A stretch of 13,867 nucleotides of DNA from Proteobacteria bacterium SPGG2 (GTDB lineage: Bacteria > Pseudomonadota > Gammaproteobacteria > Acidiferrobacterales > SPGG2). Numbering within the stretch: position 1 is the first letter of the stretch; every line of letters starts with the position of its first letter. Where the stretch lies: NCBI GenBank assembly GCA_001643475.1, contig LXTK01000096.1:2214-16080 (forward strand), read 5' to 3'. Position numbers and translations under genes: made by a program. Shown piece by piece: positions 1-6,668 of the stretch. The notes under the pieces were generated by a model. The model saw only the letters and a list, made by a program, of their open reading frames with translations, made no database searches and was not told the origin of the DNA.

Positions 1-195
1 CCGGTGGTGGTGCCGCCCACGGTGGCGATTCTTGGGGCTGGTCATAGCCGCCCCGAGGTGGTGGTCGTCGACGGCAAACCCGCGGTTCATCAAGTCCTTC
101 CCCTCTCACTAAGCTTTGATCACCGCGCCGTGACCGGTGGAGAGGCTACGCGTTTCTTGGCTGCTGTGATCGAAGATCTGCGATTGCCCACATGA
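1..195 (+). CDS. 2-oxo-acid dehydrogenase E2 subunit, C-terminal end (partial)
   Basis: The reading frame is open from the first base and ends at TGA 193-195, so only the last 64 residues are visible. They match the end of the catalytic domain of dihydrolipoamide acyltransferases (E2 of pyruvate or branched-chain 2-oxo-acid dehydrogenase complexes). The SFDHRAVTGGEA stretch carries the family's DHRxxxG catalytic motif, in which the histidine acts in transferring the acyl group from lipoamide to CoA. The lipoyl and subunit-binding domains lie outside the window. The next gene belongs to leucine degradation, so the branched-chain (BkdB-like) E2, which makes isovaleryl-CoA, is the most attractive reading. 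That is inference from neighbours: a pyruvate or acetoin E2 would have the same tail. Confidence 0.85.
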   Translation, partial: PVVVPPTVAILGAGHSRPEVVVVDGKPAVHQVLPLSLSFDHRAVTGGEATRFLAAVIEDLRLPT

Positions 196-236
196 TGTTT
201 AACCCGCGCGCGCGTGCTATCTCCACGCCACAAATC

Positions 237-252
237 TGCGTTTAGTAACGCA
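237..252 (+). promoter_or_regulatory. Small perfect inverted repeat before mccB
   Basis: TGCGTT, a TAGT loop and AACGCA form a perfect 6-bp stem ending 10 bases before the mccB start and just before its AAAGG ribosome-binding sequence. It could be an operator or an RNA hairpin affecting translation. It does not resemble a LiuR site that I can recall. The position is suggestive, but the function is unproven. Confidence 0.25.
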
Positions 253-262
253 CGATAAAGGC

Positions 263-1694
263 ATGGCTGTAATCAAATCCAGGATAAATACCTCGTCGCG
301 TGAATTCGCCGAGAATGCGGCGAACATGCAATCACAAGTTAACGACCTCAAGGCTCGCCTTGAGAAGTTGGCGACAGGTGGGCCAGCCAAAGCACGCGAG
401 AAGCATCAGAAGCGGGGCAAACTGTTGGTGCGAGATCGTATCAAGATCCTTTTGGACAAAGATGAACGTTTCGTAGAACTGTCAGCGCTGGCCGCCAACG
501 GCATGTTTGATGACGATGTGAGAAGCGCTGGAATCGTCACCGGTTTGGGTCGCGTGCATGGCCAAGAAGTCGTGGTTGTTGCTAACGATGCGACGGTCAA
601 AGGCGGTACTTATTATCCAATTACCGTCAAGAAGCATTTGCGGGCGCAAGAGATTGCCGAACAGAATCGGTTGCCTTGCATATATCTTGTCGATTCGGGC
701 GGCGCCTTTCTGCCGAAACAAGACGAAGTATTCCCGGATCGGGATCACTTCGGGCGTATTTTCTATAACCAGGCCCAACTTTCAGCCCAAGGGATTCCAC
801 AGATTGCTGCGGTCATGGGTTCGTGCACGGCCGGTGGCGCCTATGTGCCGGCGATGGCGGATGAGGCAGTCATTGTAAAGAATCAGGGCACGATCTTTCT
901 CGGTGGCCCGCCCTTGGTCAAGGCAGCCACCGGTGAAATTGTCGGTGCTGAGCAACTGGGGGGCGGTGATGTGCATACGCGAATATCCGGTGTCGCTGAT
1001 CATCTTGCCGACGATGACGCACATGCACTGCGCATCGTTCGCGATATCGTTGCCAACCTGAACTATAAGAAACTGGGTAACCTTCCCCGAAAACCAGCCG
1101 TCTTGCCAAAACAGCCGGCCGAGGAGATCTACGGTATCATCCCCCAGGATCCACGCTACCAATATGACGTGCGTGAGATTATTGCGCGCATTGTCGATGG
1201 TTCTGAATTCCATGAGTTCAAGGCACTGTATGCCAAAACATTGGTTTGTGGATTTAGCCATATCGACGGCTATCCAGTCGGTATCCTTGCTAACAATGGG
1301 ATCTTGTTTTCCGAATCTGCGTTAAAGGCCACCCATTTCATTCAGCTCTGCGATCAGCGTGGAATACCACTAGTGTTCTTACAGAATATCGTCGGCTTCA
1401 TGGTGGGGAAAAAATTTGAAAATGAAGGCATTGCAAAAGACGGCGCTAAAATGGTGACAGCAGTCGCTTGCGCTAAGGTGCCTAAGTTTACCGTGATTAT
1501 CGGTGGTTCGTTTGGTGCCGGTAACTACGCTATGTGTGGTCGTGCCTACGGTCCACGACAACTCTGGATGTGGACGACTATGGGATGACGGTATCATCGA
1601 CCCCGCCGAGACCCGCAATGTGTTGGCAATGGGTATCGCGGCTGCCCTCAATGCGCCTATCGAGAAGGCCGATTGGGGCGTGTTTAGGATGTGA
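263..1694 (+). pseudogene. mccB: Methylcrotonyl-CoA carboxylase beta subunit, internally deleted
   Basis: The carboxyltransferase beta subunit normally works with the biotin-carrying alpha subunit to carboxylate 3-methylcrotonyl-CoA in leucine breakdown. The open frame from ATG 263 (AAAGG just upstream) runs 437 recognisable residues: CoA-binding half with VDSGGAFLP and GSCTAGGAY, then GGPPLVKAATGE, then the second carboxyltransferase half with VGFMVG and GGSFGAGNYAM, ending at LWMW (to 1573). It then hits a premature stop at 1586-1588. The missing end reappears in another frame from 1575 (RLWDDGIIDPAETR) to the natural end GVFRM and TGA 1692-1694. The two parts (437 + 39 residues) leave about 59 codons to reach the roughly 535-residue family length. 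The likely event is a deletion of about 176 bp that also shifts the frame. The lost segment includes the conserved region around the GGEQAA motif, so the product is very likely inactive. An assembly error is the main alternative. Confidence 0.88.
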
Positions 1695-1838
1695 GACATG
1701 TGGAACTCGCCGGTGTCGACCGTCGGCTCCGAACTTCCGCCTTTTCCGCCGCCACCCGGAGCCTCCCGACGAGACACCCTGTCTCGATGGCCGGGCTCGA
1801 CCTTCAGCACTGTGCTCTCCTGCTTCGCTAGAAGGCCG

Positions 1839-1862
1839 GGGCTTGCCGTCCGTGGCAAGCCC
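1839..1862. repeat. Hairpin 1 in the 406-bp element
   Basis: GGGCTTGCC (1839-1847), loop GTCCGT, GGCAAGCCC (1854-1862): a perfect 9-bp stem with a 6-nt loop. It shares its loop core TCCGT with the hairpin at 1915-1938. Confidence 0.8.
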
Positions 1863-1914
1863 GTTCAGCCGGGCAATCCATGCGCTACGCAGTCCCTGCT
1901 TCGCTGTGGCACCG

Positions 1915-1938
1915 GCCCAAGCCTTCCGTGGCTTGGGC
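1915..1938. repeat. Hairpin 2 in the 406-bp element
   Basis: GCCCAAGCC (1915-1923), loop TTCCGT, GGCTTGGGC (1930-1938): a perfect 9-bp stem, the same size as hairpin 1 but with different arms. Confidence 0.8.
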
Positions 1939-2052
1939 GTTCGGTGGTGAGAAGTTCCACCGGACCTTCACCTGGTACCGCCTCACCCACTGGACCCTCG
2001 CCGGTTTCTGCCTCACCCTGTCCGCGCCCCTTTTTGGGGTTTTTGTCGCGTC

Positions 2053-2069
2053 GCTGGCGGAGCGCCAGC
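2053..2069. repeat. Hairpin 3 near the right end of the element
   Basis: GCTGGCG (2053-2059), loop GAG, CGCCAGC (2063-2069): a perfect 7-bp GC-rich stem, 11 bases inside the right terminal inverted repeat. Confidence 0.75.
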
Positions 2070-2120
2070 AGTCGCCCATCGCCGACACCGGCAAGTTTCA
2101 CATACTAAGTGCACAAACAG

Positions 2121-2339
2121 ATGACAAATAGCGTCCCGAGACAGTACAGTCTAGTCAAGTTCACGCCAGCGACTGATTACGAGGCGCAGTATCCCATCGA
2201 GGAAGGAGTTGTACGCATATTCTTTGGGGAGATATCCAACATGCCGGGACACTGCGTGGTCGCAGACCATAAAGCGGGACGAATGTATTCTGGTTTTTAT
2301 ACGGGGAATTTTGTTGAGCTCGCTAATGATGAAACCTAA
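2121..2339 (+). CDS. Small protein of unknown function in the leucine-degradation block
   Basis: The 72-residue frame from ATG 2121 (an in-frame GTG lies at 2109) has no signal peptide or membrane segment. It looks like a folded protein: an N-terminal PRQYSLVKFTPATDY stretch, then alternating hydrophobic strands around VVRIFFGEISNMPGHCVVADH and GRMYSGFYTGNFVEL. This resembles a small beta-barrel rather than random translation. The compact block FGE-x3-NMPGHCVVADH has the feel of a conserved motif with a possible Cys/His pair (C45, H44, H50), but I cannot name the family. No good Shine-Dalgarno sequence precedes either start. It starts 17 bases after the repeat element, which may have separated it from mccB, and lies 53 bases before the hydratase gene. 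It may be an accessory protein of the pathway, which is a guess from position only. Confidence 0.6.
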   Translation: MTNSVPRQYSLVKFTPATDYEAQYPIEEGVVRIFFGEISNMPGHCVVADHKAGRMYSGFYTGNFVELANDET

Positions 2340-2392
2340 CTATATTGGGTACACCATGCTGGTCTTGCTGTCTCAGCGGTTGAGAATAAGGG

Positions 2393-3160
2393 ATGCCTGA
2401 CACACTGCTATCACAAACGGACAATCTTGGCGTCTGCACACTGACCCTTAATCGTCCTCAGCGTCACAACGCATTCGACAATCATCTTATCGAACAGCTA
2501 AGGACAAAATTCGACGAGGTCGATCAAGACGCCTCGGTACGCGTGGTGGTATTGACCGGTGCCGGAAAGTCCTTTTCTAGCGGCGCGGATCTTGAGTGGA
2601 TGCGCGGCATGGCTGGATACGATGAGGCTGCTAATCGTAAGGATGCCCAGCAATTGGCGGACATGCTGCAGACCTTCAATGACCTTAGTAAACCGAAGGT
2701 AGCAGCGGTGAACGGTGTTGCGTTTGCCGGTGCCATAGGACTTATTGCCTGTTGTGATATTGCGATCGCCAACCGACGTGCTGCGTTTGCGCTGACAGAA
2801 GTACGCTTGGGGCTTGCGCCGGCGGTCATTTCTCCCTACGTAATCGCAGCTATCGGTACGCGGCAGGCGAGGCGATTTTTTCTTACGGGAGAACGGATTA
2901 ATGCCGATGAGGCCCAACGGATCGGTTTAGTCCACCAGGTCGTGGATGAAGATGCGTTGGCGGAGGCTGTGAATCGACAAGTGGAGTTTATATTGCATGG
3001 TGGGCCAAACGCGCTTAAGGAATGCAAGCGCCTAGCGGCAGGCTTGGTGAAGCGCGAGGACATACCGGCCTTGATTGCACGCATGCGTGTCTCATCTGAA
3101 GGCCAGGAGGGGATGGCGGCGTTTTTCGACAAACGCAAACCTGACTGGATCAAGTCCTAA
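2393..3160 (+). CDS. liuC: Methylglutaconyl-CoA hydratase (enoyl-CoA hydratase/isomerase family)
   Basis: A 255-residue crotonase-fold protein, normal length. The CoA/oxyanion-hole segment GAGKSFSSGADLEWM (about residues 56-70) and the second segment VNGVAFAGAIGLIACCDIA (107-125) are clear. TEVRLGLAPAVISPYV (135-150) holds the glutamate (E136) matching the catalytic acid retained in this family, while the other crotonase glutamate position is glycine. The SSGADLEWM wording is typical of the methylglutaconyl-CoA hydratases in leucine and isoprenoid degradation, which hydrate 3-methylglutaconyl-CoA to HMG-CoA. The HMG-CoA lyase starting one base after its stop supports that role. A general enoyl-CoA hydratase is the alternative. 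The ATG at 2393 follows AAGGG directly, so the ribosome site is poorly spaced. Confidence 0.85.
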   Translation: MPDTLLSQTDNLGVCTLTLNRPQRHNAFDNHLIEQLRTKFDEVDQDASVRVVVLTGAGKSFSSGADLEWMRGMAGYDEAANRKDAQQLADMLQTFNDLSKPKVAAVNGVAFAGAIGLIACCDIAIANRRAAFALTEVRLGLAPAVISPYVIAAIGTRQARRFFLTGERINADEAQRIGLVHQVVDEDALAEAVNRQVEFILHGGPNALKECKRLAAGLVKREDIPALIARMRVSSEGQEGMAAFFDKRKPDWIKS

Positions 3161-3161
3161 C

Positions 3162-4076
3162 GTGAGCGGGTATCCGCGCCACGTCAAACTGGTCGAAGTG
3201 GGGCCACGCGATGGCCTGCAAAACGAGCCCTCACCGATAGAAACGCGCGTTAAAGTTGAGCTCATCAACCGACTCAGTCACACAGGACTGCGGACTATAG
3301 AAGCCACGAGTTTCGTCAGCCCAAAATGGGTGCCGCAATTGGCTGATGCCGAGGAAGTGCTCACGCAGATTACCCGCAAAGAAGGTGTTGTCTATCCAGT
3401 GCTCGTGCCTAATATGTCGGGCTTGGAGCGTGCGTTGGGAGTCGGCGCCGAGGAGATCGCAGTCTTTACCGCTGTCTCGGAGACGTTCTCACAGAAGAAC
3501 ACGAACTGCTCGATAGCGGAATCGATTGAGCGCTTTAAACCAGTAATCACTCGCGCCCATGCCGAGAGTCTCCGCGTTAGGGCATATATTTCGTGTGTAC
3601 TCGGCTGCCCTTACGAAGGCGCGATTGATCCGGCGGACGTAGCTGGGCTGGCCCAGCAACTCTATGGGCTCGGCTGCTACGAGATTTCGTTGGGTGACAC
3701 CATTGGCGTGGGTACACCGCGGCAAGCGGCCGCCATGGTAGCCAGCGTCGCTGCCTTCGTGCCGATAGAACATCTTGCGGTCCACTTCCATGATACGCGC
3801 GGTCAGGCGCTTGCTAATATCCTGGCCTGTCTTCCGCTCGGCGTTTCGATTATCGATGCGTCCGTCTCGGGACTTGGTGGTTGTCCTTACGCCAATGGCG
3901 CAACCGGGAATGTCGCGACCGAAGACGTAATTTACATGTTGCAGGGAATGGATATCGAAACCGGTGTAGATCTATGTAAGCTTATCGAGACAAGTATATT
4001 CATTAGCAATACACTGGGACGTGATAATCAGAGCCGCGTTACGCGCGCACAAGTCGGTGTGAGATCGCAAACATGA
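3162..4076 (+). CDS. liuE: Hydroxymethylglutaryl-CoA lyase
   Basis: Cleaves HMG-CoA to acetoacetate and acetyl-CoA, the last step of leucine degradation. GTG 3162, one base after the hydratase stop, gives 304 residues, the usual length. An earlier in-frame start would lie inside the hydratase gene and is not needed. Visible features are the N-terminal EVGPRDGLQNE motif (R16, D17) for substrate and metal binding, the VHFHDTRG block with metal ligands H208 and H210, and the family signature GLGGCPYANGATGNVATED with the catalytic cysteine C241. The short spacing suggests translational coupling to the hydratase. Its last codons overlap the next start in an ATGA arrangement (4073-4076). All key residues are present, so the enzyme should be active even though methylcrotonyl-CoA carboxylase is broken. 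The family name mvaB is also used. Confidence 0.93.
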   Translation: MSGYPRHVKLVEVGPRDGLQNEPSPIETRVKVELINRLSHTGLRTIEATSFVSPKWVPQLADAEEVLTQITRKEGVVYPVLVPNMSGLERALGVGAEEIAVFTAVSETFSQKNTNCSIAESIERFKPVITRAHAESLRVRAYISCVLGCPYEGAIDPADVAGLAQQLYGLGCYEISLGDTIGVGTPRQAAAMVASVAAFVPIEHLAVHFHDTRGQALANILACLPLGVSIIDASVSGLGGCPYANGATGNVATEDVIYMLQGMDIETGVDLCKLIETSIFISNTLGRDNQSRVTRAQVGVRSQT

Positions 4077-5059
4077 AAACCTTTCGCGCATTCCGTATTC
4101 ATGACACCGAAGGTCATGCCGGGGTTGAACAGGTCAGTCTCGATGACCTTTCTCCTGGCGAGGTCGTCATCAAGGCCGCTTATTCTGATATCAATTACAA
4201 AGACGCGTTGGCGGGAACCGGCAAAGGAAAGATCCTGCGCAAGTTTCCTCTCATAGGGGGTATCGATGTGTCGGGCACGGTTGCTGCTTCAACGGATCCT
4301 GAGTTGCGCGAGGGTGATGAAGTGCTGGTTGTCGGGCGTGGCTTAAGTGAAACCCACGATGGTGGTTACTCGGAGTACGTGCGGGTGCCCAAGGAATGGG
4401 TCACTCCAGTACCAACGGGACTGAGTCTGTTCGATGTAATGGCATTGGGGACGGCGGGCTTTACAGCGGCGCTCGGAATTTATCAAATGGAACATAATGG
4501 GCAAGAGCCTGAGCAAGGCCTGATTGTTGTCAACGGGGCTACCGGTGGTGTCGGCAGCCTCGCTATCGACATGCTGGCAGGGCGTGGTTACGAGGTCATC
4601 GCCATAACCGGTAAGCCCGATGCCCATACCTATCTCACTGAGATCGGCGCCAGCCAGGTACGTTCGCGACATGATTTGGACATGGGCAAGCATCCATTGG
4701 AGAAGGCGTTGTGGGCTGGAGCGGTGGATAGTCTCGGCGGCGAACCACTGGCTTGGCTCACTCGTACCGTAAAACCGTTGGGCAATATTGCGTCCATTGG
4801 CCTAGCGGCTGGGCATGCATTGAACACCACGGTCATGCCGTTTATCTTGCGTGGCATAAACTTGCTAGGCATCAACTCGAGTTATTGCCCTAATGGGCTA
4901 CGGCAGCGTATCTGGGAGCGACTGGCCGACGATATGCGTGCACACCATCTCGATAAGATTGTCACCGCTACCGCCTCGCTGGAAGAGATGGCCCCGGTGT
5001 TCGACCGCCTACTTGCCGGCACTGCCACCGGCAGAACAGTTGTAAAGATTGAACCTTGA
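4073..5059 (+). CDS. acuI: YhdH/AcuI-family NADPH-dependent acryloyl-CoA/quinone oxidoreductase
   Basis: A 328-residue medium-chain dehydrogenase/reductase without zinc-ligand cysteines. The N-terminal GroES-like part has SDINYKDALAGTGKG and FPLIGGIDVSGTV, both typical of YhdH/YhfP/AcuI proteins. The Rossmann part has the nucleotide-binding stretch VVNGATGGVGSLA (152-164). INLLGINSSYCP near the end is also characteristic. Proven members reduce acryloyl-CoA to propionyl-CoA with NADPH; the physiological substrate here is not determined. The ATG overlaps the lyase stop by four bases, so it is translated with the leucine block. It might clear a toxic acryloyl-type CoA ester formed in branched-chain catabolism, which is inference. 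Confidence 0.85.
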   Translation: MKTFRAFRIHDTEGHAGVEQVSLDDLSPGEVVIKAAYSDINYKDALAGTGKGKILRKFPLIGGIDVSGTVAASTDPELREGDEVLVVGRGLSETHDGGYSEYVRVPKEWVTPVPTGLSLFDVMALGTAGFTAALGIYQMEHNGQEPEQGLIVVNGATGGVGSLAIDMLAGRGYEVIAITGKPDAHTYLTEIGASQVRSRHDLDMGKHPLEKALWAGAVDSLGGEPLAWLTRTVKPLGNIASIGLAAGHALNTTVMPFILRGINLLGINSSYCPNGLRQRIWERLADDMRAHHLDKIVTATASLEEMAPVFDRLLAGTATGRTVVKIEP

Positions 5060-5072
5060 TCAAGGGCCTGCT

Positions 5073-5516
5073 ATGGCTCCCAGCACCTCGTCACAAGGCA
5101 CGTTCGAATCCCACCAAGTTGTTACAGCCTTCCTAGAGCACGATGGAAAAATACTGATCGTTCGTCGTAGTCAGGCAGTGGGCACACACCGTGGTTGCTG
5201 GTCTGGTATTAGCGGTTACCTCGAACGTGAGCCACTCGACCAGGCGTTGGTTGAGATTAAGGAGGAAACCGGGCTTGGCGAGGGCGATGTGGAGTTAGTG
5301 AGTAGTGGGCAAGTACTTGAAATCGATGATGCGGAAAACAAGGTGCGTTGGCACGTGCACCCGTTCTTATTTCACGTCAAACATCCAGAAGCGGTTCAGC
5401 TTGACTGGGAAAATCTCGAGCTCCGGTGGATTACACCGGCAGATATCGATCACTACGACACAGTACCCGCACTGAAAGAAACGTTAGCTCGGTGCCTTAT
5501 CAATAAGCCTCAGTGA
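5073..5516 (+). CDS. Nudix hydrolase
   Basis: ATG 5073 is chosen because AAGGG (5062-5066) lies six bases before it; an in-frame TTG at 5049 lacks such a site. The 147-residue protein opens with VVTAFLEHDGKILIVRRS, the usual first strands of a Nudix fold. It then has a modified Nudix box, from G48 through GYLERE to VEIKEETGL (60-68). The three catalytic, metal-binding glutamates of REUxEExGU are present as E61, E64 and E65. The arginine is replaced by V60, and the box is about two residues shorter than the textbook spacing. Nudix enzymes hydrolyse nucleoside diphosphates linked to another group; the substrate cannot be read from this sequence. The gene is 13 bases after the reductase and is almost fused to the eIF2B-like gene, so a shared nucleotide/sugar-phosphate function is possible. 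Confidence 0.85.
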   Translation: MAPSTSSQGTFESHQVVTAFLEHDGKILIVRRSQAVGTHRGCWSGISGYLEREPLDQALVEIKEETGLGEGDVELVSSGQVLEIDDAENKVRWHVHPFLFHVKHPEAVQLDWENLELRWITPADIDHYDTVPALKETLARCLINKPQ

Positions 5517-5521
5517 TCGTG

Positions 5522-6394
5522 ATGACTGACGCGCAGCAATTTACAAGTCAGATTCGCGATGATCGTGAACATGGAGCCAGCGAACTGGCGCGAACATGCC
5601 TAGATACGTTGGCGAGACATGCCGGCAGCATTGAGGTGACTAGTAATGAAGCCCTGCGACGGCAACTCATCGAATTCGCACAAGGGCTTCAAAGCGCACG
5701 GCCGGCCATGGCCGCGATTACTAATCTGATCGGAGAATGGATTGCCGCCGTCGAGCGGCTGCCCGGTGGTAACGTCTCGACATTACGCGACGACATAAAG
5801 TCGATTTCGACGACGTTAATCCTTGCATCAGAGAACGCCGTTTCTTCGGCCGCGGCGCATGCAGCTGAATTGGTAGGAACGGGCAAAACTGTCATTACTC
5901 ATAGCCTGAGTTCGACTGTGGTCGCTGTATTCGAGTGCTTGGCGGGTAACGTGAAGGCAATTGTCACGGAATCACGGCCACCCAGCGAAGGCCGGCGGTT
6001 AGCGGCAAAGCTCTCAGGGCTAGGTATTGAAACCGACTTCATCAGCGATCAACAAATGGGTCTATTCGCCAAACGTGCAGACGTAGCCTTGGTCGGGGCG
6101 GACACGATCGCCGGCGACGGTTCAGTGATCAATAAGGCCGGTACCTATTTGCTTGCGTTGGCGGCGCGCGACCAGGGTATTCCCTTCTACGTTTGTTCTG
6201 AGAGCTGCAAGCGTTCGGATCATAGTTCGGTCGGTATCGTGCTAGAGAGCCACGACCCCGCCGAATTCAATCCACCCCGACTCGCTCACGTCAAGAGTCA
6301 CAACATCTATTTTGACATCACACCACCACATCTCGTAACGGCCTGGATCACGGAGCACGGCCGGCAGCACCTGGACCACTTGACCAAGGGGTAG
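5522..6394 (+). CDS. eIF2B alpha/ribose-1,5-bisphosphate isomerase-like protein
   Basis: A 290-residue member of the eIF2B/MtnA/ribose-1,5-bisphosphate isomerase superfamily. The helical N-terminal half is followed by the Rossmann-like half with VITHSLSST (124-132), VTESRPPSEGRRLA (148-161), ALVGADTIAGDGSVINKAGT (189-208) and PFYVCSES (221-228). These are the sugar-phosphate-binding motifs. The catalytic aspartate of MtnA-type isomerases is kept (D194), but the cysteine after TH is serine (S128), as in regulatory eIF2B subunits where it is also not cysteine. It could be an isomerase with altered chemistry or a phosphometabolite binder. GTG 5513 and 5519 are alternative starts; 5513 overlaps the Nudix stop. 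ATG 5522 is preferred only as the better codon. The tight pairing with a Nudix gene suggests a shared pathway. Confidence 0.82.
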   Translation: MTDAQQFTSQIRDDREHGASELARTCLDTLARHAGSIEVTSNEALRRQLIEFAQGLQSARPAMAAITNLIGEWIAAVERLPGGNVSTLRDDIKSISTTLILASENAVSSAAAHAAELVGTGKTVITHSLSSTVVAVFECLAGNVKAIVTESRPPSEGRRLAAKLSGLGIETDFISDQQMGLFAKRADVALVGADTIAGDGSVINKAGTYLLALAARDQGIPFYVCSESCKRSDHSSVGIVLESHDPAEFNPPRLAHVKSHNIYFDITPPHLVTAWITEHGRQHLDHLTKG

Positions 6395-6421
6395 AGTCGC
6401 CAGGTTTGGGTCCGACTTTTA
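6395..6421 (+). terminator. Weak hairpin with short T-run after the eIF2B-like gene
   Basis: AGTCG (6395-6399) pairs with CGACT (6413-6417), and three more T follow. The stem has only five pairs, so this is a marginal intrinsic terminator. It would close the operon that starts in the leucine block. Confidence 0.3.
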
Positions 6422-6499
6422 AGCTCGCGCTAGGCTAGCAGATCGTACGAAGGCGCGGCGGTACCGTAGGTATTGGGTTACGGGCTCGCCCGAGTGTAT

Positions 6500-6527
6500 T
6501 TTGTACTAAACTTTGTACAGTTATGAT
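6500..6527 (+). promoter_or_regulatory. Candidate promoter with two TTTGTAC repeats
   Basis: TTGTAC (6501-6506) and TATGAT (6522-6527) resemble sigma-70 -35 and -10 boxes, with a short 15-base spacer. TTTGTAC occurs twice, at 6500-6506 and 6512-6518, 12 bases apart, which could be a regulator site overlapping the promoter. The 6395-6668 interval holds no gene, and this is its only AT-rich patch before the GGDEF gene. Confidence 0.35.
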
Positions 6528-6668
6528 TGATCTGCAAGTGGATGTGCCCGTCAGCTGAGCATTGTGCCCTACAAGGCACACGGCTCGCCCCTTGAAGGAT
6601 AGCTTTTGCCGGACCTCTTTTGGGGTCTGCGCTCTACTAACTGTTCGCTGCAATCGCGTAAAGCTAAG

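Larger units (their letters stand above)
1698..2103. repeat. 406-bp hairpin-rich element with terminal inverted repeats (MITE-like)
   Basis: This stretch begins 4 bases after the natural mccB stop and has no convincing coding sequence. Its ends are imperfect inverted repeats: 1698-1720 (ATGTGGAACTCGCCGG...) pairs with the reverse complement of 2081-2103 (ATGTGAAACTTGCCGG...), 20 of 23 positions identical. A related GTGGAACT sequence occurs inside on the minus strand near 1952-1959. Internal hairpins are at 1839-1862, 1915-1938 and 2053-2069, plus CCCC-TTTTT-GGGG at 2027-2039 followed by five T. Base composition is richer in GC than its neighbours, with alternating CCTC/CACC runs. No clear target-site duplication is visible beyond AT on both sides. 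Reading it as a non-autonomous mobile or dispersed repeat is inference. No transposase is present. Confidence 0.6.

Noticed and set aside
782..1261. 159-residue minus-strand frame within mccB
   Set aside because: It is a shadow of the conserved carboxyltransferase coding sequence on the + strand.
1379..1858. 159-residue minus-strand frame across the mccB end and the element
   Set aside because: It is antisense to the clearly coding end of mccB and has no recognisable protein features.
1865..2101. 78-residue minus-strand frame inside the 406-bp element
   Set aside because: Its start lies in the terminal inverted repeat and the composition (G, R, E, P from CACC/CCTC runs) follows the repeat structure. 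No domain or ribosome site is seen.
3075..3161. Upstream extension of the HMG-CoA lyase frame
   Set aside because: These codons lie inside the hydratase gene. The GTG at 3162 gives the standard lyase N-terminus.
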